Assembly: GCA_023525715.1 (NCBI GenBank)
Contig: CM042012.1
Span: 116,295,298-116,359,297, forward strand
DNA: 64,000 bases
Source: Cichorium intybus
Taxonomy: Eukaryota; Streptophyta; Magnoliopsida; Asterales; Asteraceae
Reading direction: 5' to 3'
The translations under genes were made by a program, and so were the position numbers. Positions 1-9,387 of this stretch are shown one piece after another (positions within the stretch are counted from its first letter, which is position 1; each line of letters starts with the position of its first letter). Below the pieces are notes generated by a model, which was given only the letters and a program-made list of their open reading frames with translations, did no database searches and was not told where the DNA came from.

Positions 1-57
1 GACCCTAGAGGCTATAGACTAGGTCAAGGCAATTAACCTAATTCCCTATAGTCAAGG

Positions 58-69
58 TCTCTGATACCA
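58..69 (-). other. Primer binding site (initiator tRNA-Met type)
   Basis: The reverse complement reads TGGTATCAGAGA, which matches the 3' end of plant initiator tRNA-Met, the usual primer for minus-strand DNA synthesis in plant LTR retrotransposons. It lies 3 bp from the start of an LTR-like sequence at 73. This orients the element on the minus strand, with its interior to the left of position 58 and outside the window. Bases 1-57 are its untranslated leader. Confidence 0.75.
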
Positions 70-72
70 ATC

Positions 73-2450
73 TGTCACACCCCGATCCTTGGCGGAATCG
101 ATCAAGGCGTGATATATTGTTCAAAGTCTAATGACAACTATGTTATAATATGATTAGATTCAATTAAGTACTAAGTATACAAACAAAATCCACAACATAC
201 AAATACAAATCCAAATACAACAACATTTATTACAGGAAATTTAAATAGTATTGTGGGTTTCTAAGGTACACCCTACTTTTCATCAACTCCATTCTTCAAA
301 TCTGCATCATGGGTAAAAACAGGTCAACTACGAGAGTTGGTGAGTAATCTAGTTTTATTAAAGAAAATTGTGAGTTTGAATAATTTGAAATTTGTTTTCT
401 TTTGAAGTTGGCAAACAAGTGTTATTGAGATAACAATTTATAAATCAAAAATTGATTAACAAATGATAACAACAACAATAAGTCCTCACCCTATATATAC
501 ATATAAGTATATATATAGGATGGAGCATCTAATCATCATACACACTCAACCACGTGCAATCAATCACCTTAGCGTCCCAAGGCGGGGTGGTCAACCCAAT
601 AGCGCTATTATTGTCCATAACGTACCTCAAGAATACGGGCATAGTCATGGAGATTAGACTAAAAATGATAATGCACTACAAGTACATGTAGCGTAAACAA
701 ACAATAATTATACAAATAATGATTCAAGTATAAATGTCCCAACAATGTCTCAATTGTGATAAAATAATAAAATGAAGTTGAAAACATATTAGAACCACAT
801 GATACACCCCAAAAGTATTGAAAAGTATAAAATACGGGGTAGATTACTCACATTAGTCCAATAAGGAATGCGCGTGTTGTACGATAGACGGCTCGGGTCA
901 AAACGACGTGGAACCTATTATAATTAATAGTTTTGGTTTAGGAATCGATAAATAGGAATATAGTATTAATAAAATAATTTAGACACATATTATTATATTA
1001 GATGAATTAACAATTATCCAAATTTTGTTTTGAATATTAATGTATTTATATGTTAAATGAATTTTAAATTGAATTAATTACTTTGCTTAATTAATTTATA
1101 TTTTCACTTTAGGAAATATTTTAATAATTTCTTATTAAAATAATAACTAGTCAAATTATAAGTATTTACAGATTTTATATATTATAAACAATTATTTATA
1201 TGAAATAATCATTAAAATGTTTTTTTACATGCTTAGATATTTAGGAAAATGGTTTTAAATAATAAACAGTAATGAAACATTCTGAAATTATCAGAAAATA
1301 ATTATTTCATAAAATAGTAATTACTGTAAAATTTTCATATTTTTCTTAACTGCTTTAGTATTTATTTAGTATTTTAATGTTTAAACAACAACAAAATTCG
1401 AAACAAATAATGAATGATACCTAAAAATTCTGAAAAACTAACCATAGTTTTCTAACATTATATTAAGCCTACTGTAAATATTTTGGATATTTTGGATTAA
1501 GGGAAGTATTTCTTATGTTTTTCATTATTAACTAATCAATAAAATCATAAATAATAGGAAAATATTAAGAGAAATTAATTAGACTTTTTATTTATGATTA
1601 CCATGTTATATATGATATTCTGATAAGGTGTTATAAATTTTGGACATGTGTAGCTATTTATTATCAATTTAAACCATTAAATAAACATTAAATCAGGAAA
1701 AATACGAAAACATTCTTACAAAATTCTGTAAAATTATTCATGGAGTCGGTAATATGTGAATAAGCTGCGAAAAATATAAAATATAGTTTTTAACATACAT
1801 AACTATATTTTGCAATTTATTTATCTACAACAAAATAAAATACAAAATAAGCATCAAACTGTAATATAAATGCATGAAACTTTATAAATCCACTTTACTC
1901 AATATATGGGTTGTTCCAAAATATTCCCAGAATTTATTGATTGCAAAAAGTATTTTATGTGAATTATAGCCTTATTTTAGTGCAATAATTATAGTAATTC
2001 AATAAAAATAAGATATTTTCTGAAAATTTCCAGAACTTCTTATTTTATTGATGGGATCTTTAGAAAAATCAGGTTTATGCATAAAATGAGTTTTAGATAT
2101 TTTGGTGGATTTAATTTGTTTCATGTATGAATTTGGAACTTTTAACAACTTACCTTGATGAATGCTTCAATAGGGATGAAGATTTGAGTATGAGAGCTTG
2201 TTCTTGGCTGGAAAATTGGTATTTCTTAGATGAATTTCGAGATTGAGAGGGAGAGAAAGGATAGAGAGGGTTTGAGTGGTGATGAGAATAATGTGTGGGG
2301 AGAAAAATGAAAGGAAAGATGATGAGAGGTGTGAGTGGGAGACCATGGGAATAACTTTTGACTTTAGGTGGTCCTCATAATTTCCCACTAGTACAAGCAT
2401 CTCTATGTAATACACTAATTAATATAAGAATTTTATAAAATTTAATGTAG
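73..2450 (-). repeat. Long 5' LTR of a minus-strand LTR retrotransposon (right edge uncertain)
   Basis: The plus strand begins TGTCACACCCCGATC directly after the primer binding site, so its complement ends an LTR in ...GTGTGACA. The block is AT-rich and contains no credible coding sequence. Its layout resembles the Tekay-like LTR at 41121-42695, with a TTACCTTGATGAATG stretch near 2150 comparable to the TTACCTTTCAAG stretch there. A length above 2 kb suits a Ty3/gypsy chromovirus. The second LTR is outside the window, so the right border is estimated only from where the LTR-like text fades into simple AT-rich DNA. Confidence 0.5.
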
Positions 2451-2748
2451 AGTTTATAAAAATAGAGTTTTATAAAAAAAAATAGGTTATTATTTGATTA
2501 TAACAATCTACTTTGATTTGAAGTTTAATTATAGTATTCAAGTTTGACTCTTTTAATTTAATTAGAGTATCATACTTTGATTTGATTTTAATATGGTATC
2601 ATAATTTAATTTGATTATAGTTATAACGTTTTACTATGCTATTTTGCTATTAACGTCAATTTATATCGTATTGTATAGGTTTTGATCCTATTAGCGTCAA
2701 GTAAATCTTGAGTAGGGTTTATTAAATTTCCCAATTGGGTTGGGTTGA
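2451..2748. other. AT-rich spacer, no gene seen
   Basis: The stretch is made of repeated short motifs of the type TTTGATTTGA and TATCATAATTTAATTTGA. No reading frame, RNA gene or TIR is visible. It may include the outer edge of the preceding LTR. It ends at an in-frame TGA (2746-2748) that bounds the SIRE-like fragment on its right. Confidence 0.5.
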
Positions 2749-3075
2749 CCCGAATCCATTTTAGGCGGATGTCACAAGAAGCGTCGTCTCGGAAAGATCG
2801 GAAAGGATGATTGGAATGTGGCTTACCCATCCAAGGAGGGAAAGGATTTGGTGAAGAGAATATTCTTTTTACGCGACAAGCATCTGTACCGAACTCCTGC
2901 ACTGATGAAAATTCTCGAACTTGTCAACAAGACAAAAGTCAATACCGAGAATGATAAGAGGTGCTTCAATGACATGCTAACCTGGTACATCACATTTCGG
3001 AAAAGGATCTTCTTCTTAGTTCCGAAAGTATTCGAGAAGGTTCTGGATGTTGCGAAACCCGAACCAGAGGAATGA
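2749..3075 (+). pseudogene. C-terminal fragment of a SIRE-like 3' ORF (env-position protein)
   Basis: An open frame of about 108 codons runs from just after a TGA to a TGA at 3073. It has no ATG near its beginning, so it is a 5'-truncated piece. I aligned it by eye with the end of the long 3' ORF at 16046-16408. The two share the order W-x-V-x-Y, a spaced G, K-x-x-FF, K-x-x-Y, L, V-N-x-E-N, L-x-W-[YW] and R-K, at nearly the same spacing. It therefore belongs to the last quarter of the same protein family from a different element copy. A purine tract and an LTR start follow 22-35 bp after the stop, as expected at a copia 3' end. Function is unknown. In SIRE elements this position is called env-like, but I see no membrane segment here. 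Confidence 0.6.
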
Positions 3076-3096
3076 AGACTGATCGCACTCTTGACT

Positions 3097-3109
3097 CAAA
3101 GGAGGAGAT
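3097..3109 (+). other. Polypurine tract of SIRE-like copy 1
   Basis: The tract CAAAGGAGGAGAT directly precedes an LTR start (TGTTGAGTCAT), the standard position for the primer of plus-strand DNA synthesis. Confidence 0.65.
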
Positions 3110-3423
3110 TGTTGAGTCATAAATGAGATTTAGTCAAAGATGCGGATTTGATTTGTCGCCAGATTTTGTGCCATTAGATTAGCTTATCGGTTATGGAATG
3201 GGCCTGTCCTTCCATACTTAGTTTTTATATATATAGCATGCATGTACCCTAATTAGGGTTTGTTGGTGATTTTAGTGTCACCAAGTCATTTTATGTAATT
3301 GGAACTAACATGTGAGCTAAGGGGCTACTTAGTTTGTACTCTAATACATGTTCGGGTAATGTGCGGAGTGCACGCATGTATAAGATCGAATAAGTAGCCG
3401 GTACGACGACTGGTCGGGGGTCC

Positions 3424-3524
3424 GGGGGCAGCGCCCCTGGGCTCGGGGATTCCAAAGGGGCAGCGCCCCTTTGGCGGGGTCCAAGGGGCAGCGCCTCTTT
3501 GGCGGGGTCCAAGGGGCAGCGCCC
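3424..3524. repeat. GC-rich direct repeats with internal hairpins in U3 (5' LTR copy)
   Basis: There are four units of GGGGCAGCGCCCC or a one-base variant. The last three are spaced about 28 bp apart by CTTTGGCGGGGTCCAA-like spacers. Each unit is an inverted repeat GGGGC/GCCCC around a 3-nt loop. The same array recurs in the 3' LTR at about 8692-8792, where all four units are perfect. Confidence 0.85.
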
Positions 3525-3693
3525 CAAAAGGTCTTCGGATTTTTGGATTGGTCACTTAGTGGAAAATCCAAATTCTTAAGGGTTAATATGGTATAATTAA
3601 CTGATTATCGTTAATTATGGAAACCATCAATTAAACCCTAACCCTAAGGAAATCTTAAGTCGGCCCATGATCCCATAACCCTAATTCGTGGGT

Positions 3694-3700
3694 TATATAA
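3694..3700 (+). promoter_or_regulatory. TATA box of the young copia LTR promoter
   Basis: TATATAA lies in GGGTTATATAAACGCC, about 250 bp from the LTR 3' end, as expected at the U3/R border. The same sequence is present in the 3' LTR. Confidence 0.7.
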
Positions 3701-3973
3701 ACGCCTCTTCTAATCAGAAGAGGGATACACGAAAATCATTAGCTCTCAATCGTTCCTCACGAACATAAAACTTCTGGCAATTTGGCTTACGAGTTTGTGC
3801 CTAAATTCGTAGGTGTTCCCTTTGGATTATCCTAGACTGGATTTCCTATAACCCGGGCATAGGGTGGAAATATCAGTTCGGAAAGTGATCACACGATCCA
3901 TAGGGCAATCCGGATCTTCTCTAAACCTACCCGTTTTTCTAACAATCGAACTGATATTCCGTTTCTGGAGAAG

Positions 3974-6900
3974 ATGAACGCCTCAATCCAGGAGATGACG
4001 AACAAGTTCAACAAGCTGGACAAGTTTGAAGGCGTTGATTTTAGGCGATGGCAGAAGAAGATGCACTTCATGCTGACTACTCTAAAGGTGGCGTATGTGC
4101 TGAGCACCCCCAAGCCTGCGGTGGTTGAAAACGAGACACAAGAAGCAACAAGGCTGAGGAACAAGTGGGAAAACGACGACTACATCTGCAGAGGCCACAT
4201 CTTGAACGGTATGTCTGATTCTCTTTTCGATATCCATGGTGATGCCAAAAGTGCGAAGGATCTGTGGGATCTCCTTGAATCAAAATACATCGCTGAGGAT
4301 TCTTCTAGTAAGAAGTTTCTGGTGAGCGATTTTAATAGCTACAAGATTGTTGATTCAAGGTCGATCACTGAACAGTATAATGAATTAATTCGCATCTTGG
4401 GTCAATTCAAACTACACAACATGAACATGGATGAAACCATTGCTGTGTCTAGTTTGATTGACAAACTGCCACCAAGCTGGAAAGATTTCAAACATAACTT
4501 AAAGCATCAAAAGGAGGAACTGTCCTTGGTTCAACTTGCTAGTCATATTCGTATTGAAGAATCTCTTCGTGCGAAGGAAAGTGACAAAACTGATAATCCC
4601 AATGGGAAAGTTGAAACTGGACAGCCGTCGGTTCATGTGGTTGAAGACAAACGTAAGAACCCTAATAACAATAAGGGTTATGGCAAGAAACGCAAGCAGG
4701 AATATGTCCCAAATAAGTCCAACAAACAGAAAAAGGAACTAGTTTGTTGGAGGTGCCACAGGGTGGGACATTGCAAGCGTGATTGTCGTGTGAATCTGGG
4801 TAACAATGGTGCCAATAATTCTGGAACAAGTGGAAGTGGAAACGGGTCTAAGGACCAGGTTAAAGGAGGTCAGTTTTTGACTAACTTTGATAATTCAATT
4901 CAGAATTATGTTCATTATGTTTCCCTAATTCCTGAATCATTCTATGTGCAGGATGATGATGTTGCTTGGTGGATCGACTCTGGAGCAACGAGCCATGTAT
5001 GCAAGGATAAACGGTTGTTTGAAACATTAACACCGCTTGAAGATGGATCGGTGCTCAAAATGGGAGATGAATCTTTTATTCCTATTTGTGGAGTCGGTGT
5101 CGTTTGTCTTGAGTTTACTTCTGGAAAACTAGTTAAACTTTTTGATGTTTTGTTTGTTCCTAAGATTAGAAAGAACCTTGTTAGTTCTAGTTGTTTGAAT
5201 TCTGAAGGTTATAAACAAGTTATTGAATCTGATAGGTACATTCTATCTCGTGGTGGTATGTTTATTGGTTTTGGATATTTGAATAATAGAATGTTTCGTT
5301 TGAATATTGTTGATAAGTTTTTACCTGTTCATAATTCTGCATTTGTTTCGTCTGCTTCTAAAATTGATGAATCTATGCTTTGGCATGTAAGATTGGGTCA
5401 TGTTAATTTTAGAAGGATGCATGAGATGTCAAAAGATGGTTTAATTCCAGGCTTTGACATGAACACTGAAAAGTGTAGGACATGCATGCTTACAAAAGTG
5501 ACAAAACAACCTTTTCCTAGTGTTACTAGAAAAACGAGTGTTTTGGAACTTGTACACAGTGACCTGTGTGATTTCCACTCTACTCCTTCCTTGGATGGTA
5601 AGCATTATGTAGTCACATTCATTGATGACTATACCCGGTTTTGCTATGTGTATTTGCTTAATGCTAAAAACGAAGCATTGGAAAAGTTCAAAATATATAA
5701 AACCGAGGTGGAATTGCAATTGGGCAATTTGGTTAAGTGTCTTCGGACTGATAGGGGAGGTGAATATATGGATCCCATATACTTCCAATCAGTGGGCATC
5801 ATTCATGAAACCACAGCACCTTACTCGCCCCAACAGAATGGAATCGCGGAACGCAAAAATCGAGTTTTAAAGGAAATGGTAAACTCGATGCTTTCATACT
5901 CTGGATTGAGTAATGGATTCTGGGGAGAAGCCATGAAAACGGCTTGCTATTTGCTAAATAGGGTTCCTAACAAAAGGAGCAAAACAGTCCCATATGAACT
6001 TTGGTTCAAGAAAAAGCCGAATTTGACATATTTTCGGGTTTGGGGATGTCGGTCGGTTGTAAAACTAACCGAGCCCAAAATGAAAACTTTGGGAGAACGT
6101 GGAATTGATTGTATATTCATTGGGTATGCTGAACATTCCAAGGCATATAGGTTCTATGTCATTGAGCCTAATGATTACGTGTCGATTAACACCATTATCG
6201 AGTCACGGGATGCAATTTTTGATGAGATGCGTTTTTCATCGATTCAAAGGCCTAAGGATCTGACCTTTAGCACTAATGAAGTGCAAAATCCAGAAAGTTC
6301 AGATGGTGTTTCTAGTCAAGAAACACAGGAGCTTCGAAGAAGCAAAAGAGGTCACATTGCGAAAAATTTCGGGTCCGACTTCCAACTGTTTTTGGTGGAA
6401 GGTTCAAGGGATGAAATTGAGAATCAATACTCATATTGTTATAGTATTGAAGATGATCCAAAAACTTTTCAAGAGGCCATGGAGTCTCGAGATGTAACGT
6501 TTTGGAAGGAAGCCATTGATGATGAAATGTCATCAATTCTTGAGAACAATACTTGGGTATTGTCTGATTTGCCTCCAGGTTCTAAACCACTTGGTTGTAA
6601 ATGGATTTTCAAAAAGAAAATGAATGTTAATGGGACCATTGACAAGTTCAAAGCCCGGTTAGTCATTCAAGGTTTTAGACAAAAACCCGGTATTGACTAT
6701 TTTGATACGTATGCTCCGGTGGCGCGTATTTCTACCATTAGATTGTTGATTGCCTTGGCAAGTATCCACAATCTGGTTATCCATCAAATGGATGTCAAAA
6801 CAGCCTTTTTAAATGGTGAACATGATGAGGAGGTTTACATGAAACAACCTGAAGGTTTTGTTATGCCTGGTAAAGAGCATATGGTTTGTAAACTGGTTAA

Positions 6901-7999
6901 ATCATTGTATGGGTTGAAACAAGCACCCAAACAATGGCATCAAAAGTTTGATAAGGTTATTTTGTCTTCTGGTTTTAAAATAAACCAAGGTGACAAATGT
7001 GTTTATAGTAGATTTGATGATGCTACTAAAACAGGGGTGATCATTTGCTTGTATGTAGATGACATGTTGATTTTCGGGACTGACCAAAATCAAGTAGATG
7101 AAACAAAGAAATTGTTGTCATCTAAGTTTTCCATGAAAGATTTGGGAGAGGCTGATGTTATCCTTGGTATAAGGATCAAACGGGTGAACAAAGGTCTGGT
7201 AATGACTCAAAGTCATTACATTGAGAAAATTCTCAAAAGGTTCAATTTTAGTGATTGTACTCCTGTGAGCACTCCTATGGATGCAAGTGTGAAGTTAATG
7301 GCCAATAAAGGCAAACCAATTTCACAATTGGAATACTCTAAGGCTATTGGTAGCTTGATGTATGCCATGACAAGTACCAGGCCTGATATTGCTTTTGCTG
7401 TGGGAAAATTGAGCAGGTATACTAGTAATCCTAGTGCTCAACACTGGCAAGCAATGAATAGAGTGTTTAAGTATCTCAAGGGAACCATGGATTATGGCTT
7501 GAGTTACTTGGGATATCCTTCAATTTTGGAAGGACATTCGGATGCAAGTTGGATATCGAACAAAGATGATCATACCTCAACAACTGGTTGGGTATTTTTG
7601 CTTGGGGGAGGTGCCATTTCTTGGTCTTCCAAAAAGCAAGCTTGCATTACTTTGTCAACAATGGAATCTGAATTTGTTGCATTGTTTGCTGCTAGTAAAG
7701 AAGCAGAATGGTTAAGGAATCTGGTTTATGAAATTCCTTTGTGGCCAAAGCCGATTGCACCTATTTCTATCCTTTGTGATAATGCAGCTGCCTTGGCTAA
7801 GGCATACAGCCAGGTGTACAATGACAAGTGTAGACACTTAGGTGTTAGACACGATATGGTTAGAGAACTAATCATGAGTGGTGTGATATCGGTTCAGTTT
7901 GTAAGGTCACCACAAAATTTGGCGGATCACTTGACTAAAAGTTTGCCAAGAGACTTAGTGCACAAGTCTGCGATCGGGATGGGATTAAAGTCCATCTAA
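3974..7999 (+). CDS. Ty1/copia Gag-Pol polyprotein, intact (1341 aa)
   Basis: This single frame encodes the capsid and all enzymes for copying and inserting the element. A UBN2-type Gag occupies about residues 1-230. A CCHC zinc knuckle (C258-C271) is for RNA binding. The aspartic protease has its active site at D335-S336-G337. The GAG-pre-integrase HHCC zinc region lies near 465-510. The integrase DD35E triad is visible in HSDLCDF, TDRGGEY and NGIAERKNR (about 527-628). Reverse transcriptase runs from about 876, with FLNG-region aspartate and Y1027-V-D-D1030. RNase H shows SDASW, ESEF and CDNAA (about 1189-1270) and ends in ADHLTKSLP. The ATG lies 30 nt after the 5' LTR and the length is normal for a copia polyprotein. 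No stop or frameshift is present. Processing by its own protease is expected from the family. Confidence 0.95.
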   Translation: MNASIQEMTNKFNKLDKFEGVDFRRWQKKMHFMLTTLKVAYVLSTPKPAVVENETQEATRLRNKWENDDYICRGHILNGMSDSLFDIHGDAKSAKDLWDLLESKYIAEDSSSKKFLVSDFNSYKIVDSRSITEQYNELIRILGQFKLHNMNMDETIAVSSLIDKLPPSWKDFKHNLKHQKEELSLVQLASHIRIEESLRAKESDKTDNPNGKVETGQPSVHVVEDKRKNPNNNKGYGKKRKQEYVPNKSNKQKKELVCWRCHRVGHCKRDCRVNLGNNGANNSGTSGSGNGSKDQVKGGQFLTNFDNSIQNYVHYVSLIPESFYVQDDDVAWWIDSGATSHVCKDKRLFETLTPLEDGSVLKMGDESFIPICGVGVVCLEFTSGKLVKLFDVLFVPKIRKNLVSSSCLNSEGYKQVIESDRYILSRGGMFIGFGYLNNRMFRLNIVDKFLPVHNSAFVSSASKIDESMLWHVRLGHVNFRRMHEMSKDGLIPGFDMNTEKCRTCMLTKVTKQPFPSVTRKTSVLELVHSDLCDFHSTPSLDGKHYVVTFIDDYTRFCYVYLLNAKNEALEKFKIYKTEVELQLGNLVKCLRTDRGGEYMDPIYFQSVGIIHETTAPYSPQQNGIAERKNRVLKEMVNSMLSYSGLSNGFWGEAMKTACYLLNRVPNKRSKTVPYELWFKKKPNLTYFRVWGCRSVVKLTEPKMKTLGERGIDCIFIGYAEHSKAYRFYVIEPNDYVSINTIIESRDAIFDEMRFSSIQRPKDLTFSTNEVQNPESSDGVSSQETQELRRSKRGHIAKNFGSDFQLFLVEGSRDEIENQYSYCYSIEDDPKTFQEAMESRDVTFWKEAIDDEMSSILENNTWVLSDLPPGSKPLGCKWIFKKKMNVNGTIDKFKARLVIQGFRQKPGIDYFDTYAPVARISTIRLLIALASIHNLVIHQMDVKTAFLNGEHDEEVYMKQPEGFVMPGKEHMVCKLVKSLYGLKQAPKQWHQKFDKVILSSGFKINQGDKCVYSRFDDATKTGVIICLYVDDMLIFGTDQNQVDETKKLLSSKFSMKDLGEADVILGIRIKRVNKGLVMTQSHYIEKILKRFNFSDCTPVSTPMDASVKLMANKGKPISQLEYSKAIGSLMYAMTSTRPDIAFAVGKLSRYTSNPSAQHWQAMNRVFKYLKGTMDYGLSYLGYPSILEGHSDASWISNKDDHTSTTGWVFLLGGGAISWSSKKQACITLSTMESEFVALFAASKEAEWLRNLVYEIPLWPKPIAPISILCDNAAALAKAYSQVYNDKCRHLGVRHDMVRELIMSGVISVQFVRSPQNLADHLTKSLPRDLVHKSAIGMGLKSI

Positions 8000-8514
8000 G
8001 TACTATAAAGGTAAGACACCCAATTCCCTTCTAATTTTATTTAGGAGCTGAATTCAATGCGGAAAGCTTACACTTATAGATTGGAACACATAAAGTATTC
8101 ATCCCAAAGGATGTGTTCGGTTCTGCAGTTGACCAGGTTGAAGTTAAACTTCTTAATAACACCTTTGATTAAATGTATGTGCAGATACATGGAAGGGAGT
8201 TACCTACGTGATTGTGAAATGTAGCCGCATTTCAAGAGGTTGGGTACTTGGCCTTGATACGATCATGAGAGGATTAGGACACACGGCTTAATAATAGTGT
8301 CAAGTTGTATTTTGCTAGAAAGTTTAATAAACTAGTATGTATTTTATCTTCTGGTATTCATATGAGTTGATGGGTTCAATTCTTGGAACACCCTGATTCT
8401 CGAGTATTTGTAAGGATATTATACTAAGGTGGAAATTCAATCGTTTCAATATTTTCATTTATGTACTGGTTTGGTTCGTTTGGATAATTTTTATGTTGTT
8501 CATGGGTTACACTA
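8000..8514 (+). other. 3' untranslated region of the young copia element
   Basis: About 515 bp lie between the gag-pol stop and the polypurine tract. No ORF or hairpin stands out. AAAGGTAAGA at about 8006-8015 and TTTATTTAG near 8045 look like a splice donor and acceptor, but they would enclose only about 35 bp, too short for a plant intron. Confidence 0.6.
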
Positions 8515-8528
8515 AAATGGGGGAGGAT
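8515..8528 (+). other. Polypurine tract of the young copia element
   Basis: AATGGGGGAGGAT immediately precedes the 3' LTR start and is the expected plus-strand primer site. Confidence 0.8.
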
Positions 8529-9212
8529 TGTTGGTGATTTTAGTGTCACCAAGTCATTTTATGTAATTGGAACTAACATGTGAGCTAAGGGGCTACTTAG
8601 TTTGTACTCTAATACATGTTCGGGTAATGTGCGGAGTGCACGCATGTATAAGATCGAATAAGTAGCCGGTACGACGACTGGTCGGGGGTCCGGGGGCAGC
8701 GCCCCTGGGCTCGGGGATTCCAAAGGGGCAGCGCCCCTTTGGCGGGGTCCAAGGGGCAGCGCCCCTTTGGCGGGGTCCAAGGGGCAGCGCCCCAAAAGGT
8801 CTTCGGATTTTTGGATTGGTCACTTAGTGGAAAATCCAAATTCTTAAGGGTTAATATGGTATAATTAACTGATTATCGTTAATTATGGAAACCATCAATT
8901 AAACCCTAACCCTAAGGAAATCTTAAGTCGGCCCATGATCCCATAACCCTAATTCGTGGGTTATATAAACGCCTCTTCTAATCAGAAGAGGGATACACGA
9001 AAATCATTAGCTCTCAATCGTTCCTCACGAACATAAAACTTCTGGCAATTTGGCTTACGAGTTTGTGCCTAAATTCGTAGGTGTTCCCTTTGGATTATCC
9101 TAGACTGGATTTCCTGTAACCCGGGCATAGGGTGGAAATATCAGTTCGGAAAGTGATCACACGATCCATAGGGCAATCCGGATCTTCTCTAAACCTACCC
9201 GTTTTTCTAACA
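8529..9212 (+). repeat. 3' LTR of the young copia element
   Basis: It has the same 684-bp length as the 5' LTR, with two base differences. It ends TTTCTAACA and is followed by the target duplication GGGTT at 9213-9217. The hairpin units are complete in this copy, while one unit in the 5' LTR carries a C-to-T change. Confidence 0.93.
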
Positions 9213-9387
9213 GGGTTAACTTTTGTAATCTCTTTACGGCACTCATACAGAATAGTTCTCATCGAATTGTTCTTGAGTTGCAATTTAATCATTCGACATC
9301 AGTTCTACATAGCGTGTGTTCTTGTTTCTTGTTTATCATTCTTATTCCGCATTGTTTGAATCCAGATCCACTCTTTTTGTTTCAACA

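Larger units (their letters stand above)
3261..3944 (+). repeat. 5' LTR of the young copia element
   Basis: The LTR has TGTTGGTG...TTTCTAACA ends. It carries four GC-rich GGGGCAGCGCCCC-type hairpin units at about 3424-3524 in U3, a telo-box-like AAACCCTAACCC tract near 3633-3648, and a TATA box TATATAA at 3694-3700. The likely transcription start is about 30 bp below the TATA box. The minus-strand ORFs across 3291-3571 are only translations of the GC-rich repeats. Confidence 0.92.
3261..9212 (+). mobile_element. Complete, young Ty1/copia retrotransposon with 5-bp target duplication
   Basis: The element has two 684-bp LTRs, one continuous gag-pol ORF and a polypurine tract. The target duplication GGGTT is seen at 3256-3260 and 9213-9217. 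I find two differences between the LTRs, both transitions (near 3493 and 3848). With the commonly used plant LTR rate of 1.3e-8 per site per year this means an insertion roughly 0.1 million years ago. Every catalytic motif I checked is intact, so the element is plausibly autonomous. It sits inside an older SIRE-like LTR. The lineage is TNT1-94-like copia; I do not assign it more finely. Confidence 0.93.
3110..9387 (+). repeat. 3' LTR of SIRE-like copy 1, split by the young copia element
   Basis: The LTR occupies 3110-3260 and 9218-9387, about 321 bp once the inserted element and one copy of its target duplication are left out. It starts TGTTGAGTCA and ends TTTCAACA, giving the usual TG...CA ends. 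A TATA-like tract lies at 3227-3234. At 9388 the LTR meets SIRE-like pol sequence with no gap. The boundaries are inferred from the polypurine tract on the left and the abrupt switch to coding sequence on the right. No matching 5' LTR is in the window. Confidence 0.6.

Noticed and set aside
463..657. 64-codon ORF in the first LTR
   Set aside because: No family resemblance, AT-rich composition, and position inside an LTR.
3291..3571. Minus-strand ORFs of 76-78 codons with Arg-Gly-Ala-Ala-Pro repeats, repeated at 8559-8839
   Set aside because: They come from the GC-rich hairpin repeats of the copia LTR and exist only because the repeat unit lacks stops.
3634..3650. AAACCCTAACCC as interstitial telomere repeat
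   Set aside because: Only about two units are present and they are conserved in both LTRs of the copia element, so it is part of the LTR (a telo-box-like promoter motif at most).
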